Positions 38,564-50,415 of a DNA stretch of 64,000 nt are shown here, piece after piece; the stretch's first letter is position 1, and each line of letters opens with the position of its first letter. The stretch comes from Hydractinia symbiolongicarpus (taxonomy: Eukaryota; Cnidaria; Hydrozoa; Anthoathecata; Hydractiniidae). A program made the position numbers and the translations under genes. The notes under the pieces are model-generated. The model was not told the origin of the DNA. It ran no database searches and saw nothing but the letters and a program-made list of their open reading frames with translations. The stretch is from positions 12,710,001 through 12,774,000 of the forward strand of contig NC_079887.1 in assembly GCF_029227915.1 (NCBI RefSeq). Reading direction: 5' to 3'.

Positions 38564-39929
38564 TTTAACAGGGTTAACCCAAGGTTCCTTTAAAAACAGA
38601 AGCTGATGAAAAATGTTGAGATTGTAAAAAGTTGCAGCTCTTAGAAGCCGATTTTTTTCTTGTTTATGATATATATTTAAATAGAAATTTCTGCTGACTC
38701 AGCAATTTCAGTGTTAAGATAAAATCATTTCATTACGTATTAAGGCCTATATTTTCAGAAAATAGTAAAGAAAATGGTATAAATAAAACACTGAGTAAAT
38801 AATTCAGCTATTTAGACAGCTAAAAAAGGGTTAGTGCCACATTAAAACTGTACAATTTTTGTGCATAGAATAATAGAAAAAAAGAATATTCCGCGAATTT
38901 ATTTGTTAGGACCATATTAGCAAAAAATGACAATAATTAGTCTTACTGGTGCTGGTTTTTCAACAATTGATATGTATATTTTTTCAAGTACTACATATCA
39001 CTCTTTTTATGCTCTTTTATAGTGGCCAAATTAAAAAATTACCCAAAAAATCAATAAACTTAAAAAGGACAATTTTAGAACTCATAGCTTCTGACACATT
39101 AGCCTTTAAACCTATAAATCTGCCATTTAGTAATCAGTGAGATGTTATCTCTTCCTCTGTCTAACATGATTTAGATTTTTGTTTTTAGGTAGCTGCAACC
39201 AGTGACAAAAAGTTTGGCTCCACTGCAGTTGTTTGGAATCTTTTAAAGTTAGCAAAATTGACAATACTCTGCAGCCGGGAGACTGTGAAGGTGCAATTCC
39301 TGTATATGTGTACGCATTTCAAAACAGCGTCTATGGGACGCTAGTCGTTAGCCAAAATTGCGGAAAACCCCACGTCAGGTGCAACGAAGTACTAAAATAT
39401 AGAAAAAAGGGGCTATACTTACATTAGCAACAATTAGCCCAGCTTAAGAGGTTGGATTTAACCCAATAGCCAAAAATTCTAAGTCTCGAATCCTCTGTGA
39501 CCGAACATAATATGTTGTGAAGGAACATGTATGAACGAAAATGTTGCGAACGAATATGCTGTGAACGAACACGTTGTGAAATCAGCTTCACAGGTCATAT
39601 CTCTCTGTGTATAATTTTTTACCTCGGTACACGCCGTCCCTGTTAAGGCGTCCGTATTTTCAGCTGTCACAAATATCTATATCTGTTCCATCTATTCCGC
39701 AAAGTACATCGAGAATTTGCTTGCAAATGGCGAGAATGTTTAACCATTTTTTTATATCAAGTTCATTGCACTCTTTACATATGTGCAAAGGAAATTATTC
39801 GTTCCTTAAAGTTCTCGGTTCGAAATACAAATTTTGTCTGCCGGCGTGTTTAAAAATTCAAAATGGCAATTATTACGTTATACGACAAGATGGAAAACTT
39901 GCTTGACAGACGAACATGCAAAGCATTAT

Positions 39930-40230
39930 AAAACGACAAAATAGGAAAGTTTTAAACAAAGAAACTCCTACACAGCTACCTTGTAATTGTCGAAACAAAA
40001 GCAATTGCCCATCAAATGGCGACTGCTTACCAACAAGTATCATTTATAAAGCTAGCGTAACATGAAAATTAGAAGGACCACTTTAACATTTCGTGGAGTG
40101 TTGCGTGGCGTGCTCCTCTGCACAAACGAGGATCAAGAGTCTGCAATTTGTGCCTGGCGGAAAAAGTGTATATCATCCGTGCAGAACCTAGAGGTCTACT
40201 CAATAAAAAGCAGCTTTAAGTATAGCTTGA
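39930..40230 (+). pseudogene. Relic of Penelope-like GIY-YIG region (copy 1)
   Basis: Encodes LPCNCRNKSNCPSNGDCLPT then IIYKASV (about 39978-40062), a close relative of the Cys cluster and GIY start of the 22-25 kb element. After stops and an internal deletion comes CNLCLAEKVYIIRAEPRGLL (about 40143-40205), corresponding to its C-terminal catalytic-Glu region. A much older copy of the same family. Confidence 0.75.
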
Positions 40231-40690
40231 AAAATGCAAAAAACAAGAAACTTGTAGTTGCTATAATTTGTAGTTTTTAACTTGTGTTAACCATATAATC
40301 GCTTTGAATATTTCATTGAGCACTCTTTATTTATATTCCTTACCAAAGAACATAACATACATATATTATTATATATATACTACTGTATATTGTTGTCATG
40401 TCTTGTAAATGGATTTAATTTTATCCAATGTGTTTAATTGAAATATATATTAAAAATCATTAAATGTCAATTACAAAAATGTTGTAATATTTAGTGCAGT
40501 ATGAAATCAATTAACAGAAAGACTTTCTTCACCAGACTCCCATATCAATGATTTTACGTACAATTGACCAATAGGGCTGGGCACAAGCTACAGAAATTAA
40601 TCATTTAGATTTATACTAACATTAAAAACTTTAAAAAATATACGGAAGGACTTTATTCCTTATATATTAATGTGATATTTTGACTGTTTT

Positions 40691-40700
40691 TATATATAAG
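40691..40700 (+). promoter_or_regulatory. TATA-like element (copy 1)
   Basis: tatatataag, 50 bp upstream of the ATG of the PAN/EGF/LamG gene; the only TATA-like sequence at suitable distance. Identical in the second copy at 47352. Confidence 0.45.
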
Positions 40701-40750
40701 TCCTGCCCCACAACATTTATTAAGTCGAGACAGTAACAAAAGTTTGCAAA

Positions 40751-42991
40751 ATGAGGCTGGTTTTTTTCTCAAGAATGCTAACAGCATTAGGCATACTTCT
40801 ATTTCGCTGTGTTATTGGAGAATTTAAAAGTAACTTCCACACCTTTAACGCACAAATGATAAAAGAAGCGAGAATTTTACACAAAGTAGAAAGTGTTTCT
40901 CTTACAAACTGTTACATAAAATGTCAAACAACACCATCTTGCGTATCTTTTGGTGTAGAGTCAGTCTATAAATTCAAGTCTTGCTACCTGTTGGGGAAGT
41001 TACCTTCCAAACCATCTAAAAAAGTGAAGTATTTGCAAGTTTTAGAAGGTGTAAGTTGTTTTCATATTACCTGTAACTGAAGATGTATTGTACATTAAAA
41101 ATTTTACTGTGATTTTAACCTGTAGGCAAGTATAGGAACAGAAACTACTAAAATGACTCCGGAAAAAACAGAAACAACTGCAATGACACCGGAAGAAGCA
41201 GCAAGTACTGCTACCACACCGGAAAAAGCGACAGAGACTTTAACAACACCGGCAAGAGCAGCATCATCTGCAATGACACCGGAAGAAGTAACAACAACAA
41301 GAGCAACTACAACAGCAGATGTATCGGCAACAATAACGCAACAACAGACAACACCGGATACAGTGAGTAAAATGATAAGACAATTTCTTCCCCTTCAAGT
41401 CATATATTACGATGCTGACGTATAAGAATAGACACCCCAAGAAAAGCTGTAGAACTTTCAAAAGCGCCTCTACATTTTAAAACGTTTTATAGGCTTTGCT
41501 AATGTAAACGGAGGTTAATTCGTCAAAGGCGGTAAAAATGAAAGTTCTAAACTAATTCGAAAATTTTGTACACCTATGCTAATAAGTACAAGTTCTAGCT
41601 TAAACTTTAAATGTTGTTTCAGGGAAATTGCAGCTGTCGACCAGAAACTGTTTGCTATTCATATCATTGTCAATGTCTGAAGAAGGGATTCATCGGAGAG
41701 AAGTGCAATATAAGTAAGAGAATTATACATATCCTTTTTTTTCTAATTATTTCTTTTAAAGGGAGTACTGCAACAACTGGAAAACCACAATCACAATATA
41801 AATTACTGCAACATTCCAAATCTCTTAACCAAAAGCGTTTTTGTGTATGTAAAGCGCACGCTGAATTTGTAAATGTTTTCTTGTGAATAATCATAGCGAA
41901 TTTGGAATTCAAATCTTACTTTTTTAATTTAATCTGACATCTCCAAAAGTTGCGTATTTATTATTTTGTGAGCATGCGTAAACTCTTTCATTTTTTAAAT
42001 CCTCCCGTATCGCGAAACAAATTGTTTTTCAATGCAGATATTGGATTAGTGCAGATAACGTTGGCGTTTGCTTGACGTGTCCGCGTAAATCTCAAATACT
42101 GGCAATGTGATGCCGTTTGGTAATTTCAAGAATTGCATACTATTTACGATTATGGACTAGGTTAATAGTGCGTGAATTTTAGAATTTTTTCCTTCGATGT
42201 TCCAGGAAGTAATAATGCCCTCTTTTACATATTGCCCATAATTATTTTGCATTCCTTTTAGATGCAAGTTTTTCTCTGACATCTCACATACAGACGAGAA
42301 GAGTACCGGTCATATTAAAGCCAATTGCTTTGTATAAAGAACTCACTATCACATTTTGGTTGATGCTGACAGAAAATGTAACTTCAGTGACGCAACATAT
42401 TTTCACAATGTCTCTCCTACCGATTACGAACAATCACTGTAATGACCTTGGGGTGATTAGATATATAGATGGGAATAACTTAAGAGTGTATATTGCACAA
42501 CTAGCGTACGACATGGTAAGCTTTCAGATTTGTTTCTCGATATTTGTGTCAAGTGTTAATAATAGATTAAAATAAGTATTAGCAGTATGGCAGTGAAAAA
42601 TTTCCATATTTGTTATGCTTAGGTAATACCAGAACCTGTGCACAAGTGGACTCATATTGGAGTTATATACAGCGATCTTGGCTTTAAAATTTACATGAAC
42701 GGAAGATATTTAGGAAAATATGTATTTACCAAGGTAAATGCAAAAACAGTGAACTTTGTTCAAATTATACTTGCAAACGATGCGGACGAAACAACTTCCC
42801 AGACATGCGTTCCCGGGTTAGCAGAGGAAGGTGCCATTGGGAGTATATCTCATTTCTTTGTGTGGAGTAGAGCATTAATTCCATCAGAGATAGCGAAGGC
42901 GTATGAAATGGATCCCGTGATGAACGACCTTTTGATTTCCTGGGAGGAATTTCGATTAAACTCAGATTTAGTGACCCCCTATCCCTTTTGA
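40751..42991 (+). CDS. Secreted PAN/Apple - Thr-rich - EGF - LamG protein, five exons (copy 1)
   Basis: Exons 40751-41050, 41126-41362, 41623-41713, 42262-42515 and 42623-42991, all with GT..AG borders and consistent phases, give 416 residues. Exon 1: signal peptide (VFFSRMLTALGILLFRCVIG) and a PAN/Apple-like domain with CYIKCQTTPSCVSFGVES and SCYLLGK. Exon 2: Thr/Pro/Glu-rich mucin-like linker with imperfect TPEKA/TPEEA repeats, a likely O-glycosylation stalk. Exon 3: EGF-like module NCSCRPETVCYSYHCQCLKK with a final GEKCN. Exons 4-5: a LamG/pentraxin-like jelly roll (ELTITFWLML; HKWTHIGVIYSDLGFKIYMN; ISHFFVWSRALIPSEIAKAY). I infer an extracellular carbohydrate- or protein-binding protein. 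AATAAA at 43603. Confidence 0.85.
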
Positions 42992-43602
42992 TTTGATAAC
43001 CAGTTTAAAGACGGTGCACGGACCTCAATAATGTCGCTATTGTTATGGAACTTGCATTTTATGCACATTTTGACATTGTTATTCTAAAATAATTTGAAAT
43101 CTATTTCACTTGTTAAAAACAATAATTGAATTGTAATGTTTTCGCCGAAGCCTTTTTATTATGCAAAACATGGTTCGATGACTGTAGACGGAGCAGAGAC
43201 AAACAATTGTAATAGATTTTTATTTTGCTTCGAAATTCTCTACTTGTTAGCTTATATCACAGATGAAAAAAGAACCAAGAAATCTCACTTGTAAATGGTG
43301 TAAGAAAGGACTTTTATATTTTTGTTGTTACCGGCGTCCTTTTGTTCACCCTTTATGTGATATTTTTGGGTTTTCCATTTTGCAACTGTTTTTTCTTTGA
43401 TTTATTTTCTATGTAATTCTACAATAAGTTGAGCCTTTCGTACATTCAAGTTGTGAATAATATTTATTTTGAGGTGGGAGCTTCTTATAAACATCTCACA
43501 TGAGGGGGTCAAAGAGTACTTTCATTTTCTTGCAGACTTTATTGTTGCTTATCGTTTCACATTATTTGTTATTTGGTTGCCTACAATTTTAATGTACTTA
43601 AA

Positions 43603-43608
43603 AATAAA
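43603..43608 (+). promoter_or_regulatory. Polyadenylation signal (copy 1)
   Basis: AATAAA in an A/T-rich context about 610 bp after the stop codon; the repeat of this signal in copy 2 is at 50264-50269. Confidence 0.4.
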
Positions 43609-43792
43609 AGTATATATAACCTTCAAATAACTTTGTTAATTTATATAAGACTATGGCTGACTAGTTAGCTACAATACAACTTTGAACATTATTTTACCGA
43701 AGTAACGGTGGAAGTTTGGAGCGATTGTTAGAAGCAACAAAGAAGAAACAAAGTCAAAAATTTGTGACGGTGTCTAACTAATTTTTGCACCT

Positions 43793-44206
43793 TTAACCCT
43801 ATTCAATTCGCGGTTTTTCGAACATATTATGACCGGCGGGGAAGGGGGCAGAAATCCGTTTTTCCGATTTTCGGGTAAAATCCGAAAAATCGCAAAATCG
43901 GATTAACCACGTGTCCAAAACATGCAAAATAATTCTTCGTGATGAAACAAAGTTGTGTTGTAAGTTTCAAGTTCTAACGATAATCCTAACAAGAGTTGTT
44001 ATATGTTCCCCATTATAAGGGTTTCATAGAGATTTTTAGGGTAGTTTCGAGTAATAGCCAATATCAAAGTCTCTGAACGGTATGGAACCTAAATATTTGG
44101 GTTGCAGGTGACTAATAGATCAATATTGAAACTCAGTAAGTATCGTACCATTCAACGTAGCATTAAGGAGTTATTAAAAAAACCATTGGTGAGGGGGGGG
44201 GGCGGA
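43793..44206 (-). mobile_element. piggyBac-like nonautonomous element, copy 3
   Basis: The counterpart of 37132-37545 within the second segment; identical, including the 10-G run. Confidence 0.75.
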
Positions 44207-45088
44207 ATTTTTTCTCGCATTTTATTTCAACGCACCTAGGTTTCATGTGTATTATCTATTTAGAAAACCCACCCTCACGGGTATTATTGAAAAGAGAACC
44301 CAAATAAGAGCATCAATGAATAGCCTATTTCTCAGATCTAGAAGTTTTCGAAATATTAACTTTTATTTTACATAAATGGTTCGGTTTTACAAAACTTAAA
44401 CGCATTCGCACTTTTACTTTATGACTTTGGTTTTCCTCTTTTCTTCATCTTTCGATATGTTTGGAATACCGTGTTTGTGCTTCCGTTAACAACTTGCAGC
44501 TTCGATTTACTGACCAATCAAGAGGTTGGAAAATATTTATCACTTAGAACAACACACATCTTTACATCGGGTTCAGAGACTGCCTTGGTTACAATTCAAT
44601 ACACTGCCCATTGAACACACCTGCGATTTAAAACCGTGGTTGATCTCTTAGTAGTGAGAACTTGACTTTTAAACACAAGGAACCAGGATTTTCTTAAGTA
44701 ACACAATACTGGTATCTTCGTTTGACCAATGGCTTTCGGCTCAGACTATATATCCATATTTTTTCTGTTATAACAAACACGATTTTATGGCTAAAATACT
44801 ATTATCTTTCACCAAAAATATTTAGCTTCAACAATTCCTCTTTAAATTAATTCATAAATAATTAATTAATTCTGCCGAATATAGTTTAAGTCTACGCACT
44901 TGCGAAATTGTACAGAAAGAAATGACGTAATTATTAAAGAGAAACGTTGATAACAACAAAGATGGCGCATTATTTAGAAATTTAAGACGACCTTCATTAT
45001 GCTACACTGCACGAGCTATAACTATCGATAGCATTTTCGTTTTGTTTTAAAATTCTCTGACATGCTTGGTGAACCATGGAGCCATGAT

Positions 45089-45224
45089 ACGGTGTGCGGA
45101 AATCTTTTTATTCGGAATATTTTTCTTTTAACAGCATTCGATGCAGCAGGTCTTTAATCTTTAAAAAAAACAAAAGGCTATTGTTAAAAAAAATAAGACT
45201 GAACAAAAAAAAACCGCACACCGT
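45089..45224. repeat. Short inverted repeat pair (second segment)
   Basis: Same acggtgtgcgg / ccgcacaccgt pair as at 38428-38563. Confidence 0.5.
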
Positions 45225-46590
45225 TTTAACAGGGTTAACCCAAGGTTCCTTTAAAAACAGAAGCTGATGAAAAATGTTGAGATTGTAAAAAGTTGCAGCT
45301 CTTAGAAGCCGATTTTTTTCTTGTTTATGATATATATTTAAATAGAAATTTCTGCTGACTCAGCAATTTCAGTGTTAAGATAAAATCATTTCATTACGTA
45401 TTAAGGCCTATATTTTCAGAAAATAGTAAAGAAAATGGTATAAATAAAACACTGAGTAAATAATTCAGCTATTTAGACAGCTAAAAAAGGGTTAGTGCCA
45501 CATTAAAACTGTACAATTTTTGTGCATAGAATAATAGAAAAAAAGAATATTCCGCGAATTTATTTGTTAGGACCATATTAGCAAAAAATGACAATAATTA
45601 GTCTTACTGGTGCTGGTTTTTCAACAATTGATATGTATATTTTTTCAAGTACTACATATCACTCTTTTTATGCTCTTTTATAGTGGCCAAATTAAAAAAT
45701 TACCCAAAAAATCAATAAACTTAAAAAGGACAATTTTAGAACTCATAGCTTCTGACACATTAGCCTTTAAACCTATAAATCTGCCATTTAGTAATCAGTG
45801 AGATGTTATCTCTTCCTCTGTCTAACATGATTTAGATTTTTGTTTTTAGGTAGCTGCAACCAGTGACAAAAAGTTTGGCTCCACTGCAGTTGTTTGGAAT
45901 CTTTTAAAGTTAGCAAAATTGACAATACTCTGCAGCCGGGAGACTGTGAAGGTGCAATTCCTGTATATGTGTACGCATTTCAAAACAGCGTCTATGGGAC
46001 GCTAGTCGTTAGCCAAAATTGCGGAAAACCCCACGTCAGGTGCAACGAAGTACTAAAATATAGAAAAAAGGGGCTATACTTACATTAGCAACAATTAGCC
46101 CAGCTTAAGAGGTTGGATTTAACCCAATAGCCAAAAATTCTAAGTCTCGAATCCTCTGTGACCGAACATAATATGTTGTGAAGGAACATGTATGAACGAA
46201 AATGTTGCGAACGAATATGCTGTGAACGAACACGTTGTGAAATCAGCTTCACAGGTCATATCTCTCTGTGTATAATTTTTTACCTCGGTACACGCCGTCC
46301 CTGTTAAGGCGTCCGTATTTTCAGCTGTCACAAATATCTATATCTGTTCCATCTATTCCGCAAAGTACATCGAGAATTTGCTTGCAAATGGCGAGAATGT
46401 TTAACCATTTTTTTATATCAAGTTCATTGCACTCTTTACATATGTGCAAAGGAAATTATTCGTTCCTTAAAGTTCTCGGTTCGAAATACAAATTTTGTCT
46501 GCCGGCGTGTTTAAAAATTCAAAATGGCAATTATTACGTTATACGACAAGATGGAAAACTTGCTTGACAGACGAACATGCAAAGCATTAT

Positions 46591-46891
46591 AAAACGACAA
46601 AATAGGAAAGTTTTAAACAAAGAAACTCCTACACAGCTACCTTGTAATTGTCGAAACAAAAGCAATTGCCCATCAAATGGCGACTGCTTACCAACAAGTA
46701 TCATTTATAAAGCTAGCGTAACATGAAAATTAGAAGGACCACTTTAACATTTCGTGGAGTGTTGCGTGGCGTGCTCCTCTGCACAAACGAGGATCAAGAG
46801 TCTGCAATTTGTGCCTGGCGGAAAAAGTGTATATCATCCGTGCAGAACCTAGAGGTCTACTCAATAAAAAGCAGCTTTAAGTATAGCTTGA
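46591..46891 (+). pseudogene. Relic of Penelope-like GIY-YIG region (copy 2)
   Basis: Counterpart of 39930-40230, with the same stops and internal deletion, so the decay predates the duplication. Confidence 0.75.
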
Positions 46892-47351
46892 AAAATGCAA
46901 AAAACAAGAAACTTGTAGTTGCTATAATTTGTAGTTTTTAACTTGTGTTAACCATATAATCGCTTTGAATATTTCATTGAGCACTCTTTATTTATATTCC
47001 TTACCAAAGAACATAACATACATATATTATTATATATATACTACTGTATATTGTTGTCATGTCTTGTAAATGGATTTAATTTTATCCAATGTGTTTAATT
47101 GAAATATATATTAAAAATCATTAAATGTCAATTACAAAAATGTTGTAATATTTAGTGCAGTATGAAATCAATTAACAGAAAGACTTTCTTCACCAGACTC
47201 CCATATCAATGATTTTACGTACAATTGACCAATAGGGCTGGGCACAAGCTACAGAAATTAATCATTTAGATTTATACTAACATTAAAAACTTTAAAAAAT
47301 ATACGGAAGGACTTTATTCCTTATATATTAATGTGATATTTTGACTGTTTT

Positions 47352-47361
47352 TATATATAAG
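47352..47361 (+). promoter_or_regulatory. TATA-like element (copy 2)
   Basis: Same tatatataag at the same 50-bp distance from the second copy's ATG. Confidence 0.45.
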
Positions 47362-47411
47362 TCCTGCCCCACAACATTTATTAAGTCGAGACAGTAACAA
47401 AAGTTTGCAAA

Positions 47412-49652
47412 ATGAGGCTGGTTTTTTTCTCAAGAATGCTAACAGCATTAGGCATACTTCTATTTCGCTGTGTTATTGGAGAATTTAAAAGTAACTTCCA
47501 CACCTTTAACGCACAAATGATAAAAGAAGCGAGAATTTTACACAAAGTAGAAAGTGTTTCTCTTACAAACTGTTACATAAAATGTCAAACAACACCATCT
47601 TGCGTATCTTTTGGTGTAGAGTCAGTCTATAAATTCAAGTCTTGCTACCTGTTGGGGAAGTTACCTTCCAAACCATCTAAAAAAGTGAAGTATTTGCAAG
47701 TTTTAGAAGGTGTAAGTTGTTTTCATATTACCTGTAACTGAAGATGTATTGTACATTAAAAATTTTACTGTGATTTTAACCTGTAGGCAAGTATAGGAAC
47801 AGAAACTACTAAAATGACTCCGGAAAAAACAGAAACAACTGCAATGACACCGGAAGAAGCAGCAAGTACTGCTACCACACCGGAAAAAGCGACAGAGACT
47901 TTAACAACACCGGCAAGAGCAGCATCATCTGCAATGACACCGGAAGAAGTAACAACAACAAGAGCAACTACAACAGCAGATGTATCGGCAACAATAACGC
48001 AACAACAGACAACACCGGATACAGTGAGTAAAATGATAAGACAATTTCTTCCCCTTCAAGTCATATATTACGATGCTGACGTATAAGAATAGACACCCCA
48101 AGAAAAGCTGTAGAACTTTCAAAAGCGCCTCTACATTTTAAAACGTTTTATAGGCTTTGCTAATGTAAACGGAGGTTAATTCGTCAAAGGCGGTAAAAAT
48201 GAAAGTTCTAAACTAATTCGAAAATTTTGTACACCTATGCTAATAAGTACAAGTTCTAGCTTAAACTTTAAATGTTGTTTCAGGGAAATTGCAGCTGTCG
48301 ACCAGAAACTGTTTGCTATTCATATCATTGTCAATGTCTGAAGAAGGGATTCATCGGAGAGAAGTGCAATATAAGTAAGAGAATTATACATATCCTTTTT
48401 TTTCTAATTATTTCTTTTAAAGGGAGTACTGCAACAACTGGAAAACCACAATCACAATATAAATTACTGCAACATTCCAAATCTCTTAACCAAAAGCGTT
48501 TTTGTGTATGTAAAGCGCACGCTGAATTTGTAAATGTTTTCTTGTGAATAATCATAGCGAATTTGGAATTCAAATCTTACTTTTTTAATTTAATCTGACA
48601 TCTCCAAAAGTTGCGTATTTATTATTTTGTGAGCATGCGTAAACTCTTTCATTTTTTAAATCCTCCCGTATCGCGAAACAAATTGTTTTTCAATGCAGAT
48701 ATTGGATTAGTGCAGATAACGTTGGCGTTTGCTTGACGTGTCCGCGTAAATCTCAAATACTGGCAATGTGATGCCGTTTGGTAATTTCAAGAATTGCATA
48801 CTATTTACGATTATGGACTAGGTTAATAGTGCGTGAATTTTAGAATTTTTTCCTTCGATGTTCCAGGAAGTAATAATGCCCTCTTTTACATATTGCCCAT
48901 AATTATTTTGCATTCCTTTTAGATGCAAGTTTTTCTCTGACATCTCACATACAGACGAGAAGAGTACCGGTCATATTAAAGCCAATTGCTTTGTATAAAG
49001 AACTCACTATCACATTTTGGTTGATGCTGACAGAAAATGTAACTTCAGTGACGCAACATATTTTCACAATGTCTCTCCTACCGATTACGAACAATCACTG
49101 TAATGACCTTGGGGTGATTAGATATATAGATGGGAATAACTTAAGAGTGTATATTGCACAACTAGCGTACGACATGGTAAGCTTTCAGATTTGTTTCTCG
49201 ATATTTGTGTCAAGTGTTAATAATAGATTAAAATAAGTATTAGCAGTATGGCAGTGAAAAATTTCCATATTTGTTATGCTTAGGTAATACCAGAACCTGT
49301 GCACAAGTGGACTCATATTGGAGTTATATACAGCGATCTTGGCTTTAAAATTTACATGAACGGAAGATATTTAGGAAAATATGTATTTACCAAGGTAAAT
49401 GCAAAAACAGTGAACTTTGTTCAAATTATACTTGCAAACGATGCGGACGAAACAACTTCCCAGACATGCGTTCCCGGGTTAGCAGAGGAAGGTGCCATTG
49501 GGAGTATATCTCATTTCTTTGTGTGGAGTAGAGCATTAATTCCATCAGAGATAGCGAAGGCGTATGAAATGGATCCCGTGATGAACGACCTTTTGATTTC
49601 CTGGGAGGAATTTCGATTAAACTCAGATTTAGTGACCCCCTATCCCTTTTGA
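47412..49652 (+). CDS. Secreted PAN/Apple - Thr-rich - EGF - LamG protein, five exons (copy 2)
   Basis: Exons 47412-47711, 47787-48023, 48284-48374, 48923-49176 and 49284-49652. The predicted 416-residue product is identical to that of the gene at 40751. Promoter-proximal sequence, introns and the 3' flank are duplicated too, so if the duplication is real both copies should be expressed alike. The absence of any coding difference points to a very recent event, gene conversion, or an assembly duplicate. Confidence 0.8.
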
Positions 49653-50263
49653 TTTGATAACCAGTTTAAAGACGGTGCACGGACCTCAATAATGTCGCTA
49701 TTGTTATGGAACTTGCATTTTATGCACATTTTGACATTGTTATTCTAAAATAATTTGAAATCTATTTCACTTGTTAAAAACAATAATTGAATTGTAATGT
49801 TTTCGCCGAAGCCTTTTTATTATGCAAAACATGGTTCGATGACTGTAGACGGAGCAGAGACAAACAATTGTAATAGATTTTTATTTTGCTTCGAAATTCT
49901 CTACTTGTTAGCTTATATCACAGATGAAAAAAGAACCAAGAAATCTCACTTGTAAATGGTGTAAGAAAGGACTTTTATATTTTTGTTGTTACCGGCGTCC
50001 TTTTGTTCACCCTTTATGTGATATTTTTGGGTTTTCCATTTTGCAACTGTTTTTTCTTTGATTTATTTTCTATGTAATTCTACAATAAGTTGAGCCTTTC
50101 GTACATTCAAGTTGTGAATAATATTTATTTTGAGGTGGGAGCTTCTTATAAACATCTCACATGAGGGGGTCAAAGAGTACTTTCATTTTCTTGCAGACTT
50201 TATTGTTGCTTATCGTTTCACATTATTTGTTATTTGGTTGCCTACAATTTTAATGTACTTAAA

Positions 50264-50269
50264 AATAAA
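50264..50269 (+). promoter_or_regulatory. Polyadenylation signal (copy 2)
   Basis: AATAAA, the counterpart of 43603-43608. Confidence 0.4.
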
Positions 50270-50415
50270 AGTATATATAACCTTCAAATAACTTTGTTAA
50301 TTTATATAAGACTATGGCTGACTAGTTAGCTACAATACAACTTTGAACATTATTTTACCGAAGTAACGGTGGAAGTTTGGAGCGATTGTTAGAAGCAACA
50401 AAGAAGAAACAAAGT

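Larger units (their letters stand above)
37095..43754. repeat. Segmental tandem duplication, copy 1 (6,660 bp)
   Basis: Matches 43756-50415 at a constant offset of 6,661. All open frames and every stretch I compared are identical, and the constant offset shows no net insertion or deletion. The left breakpoint is within an A-run (37095); outside it the flank differs from the copy junction. A single C (43755) separates the two copies. Confidence 0.95.
43756..50415. repeat. Segmental tandem duplication, copy 2 (6,660 bp)
   Basis: Direct tandem copy of 37095-43754. Ends at aacaaagt (50415), after which unique sequence tattacactg begins. Same contents in the same order. Confidence 0.95.

Noticed and set aside
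39479-39906. Overlapping frames of 63 and 99 codons on opposite strands (also at 46140-46567)
   Set aside because: Weak composition, no recognisable domain; the plus frame leads into the decayed Penelope relic and may be part of it, but I cannot support it as a gene.
41264-41461. Minus-strand frame with a run of cysteines and arginines (repeated at 47925-48122)
   Set aside because: Antisense of the Thr-rich exon repeats; it is not a Cys-rich peptide gene.
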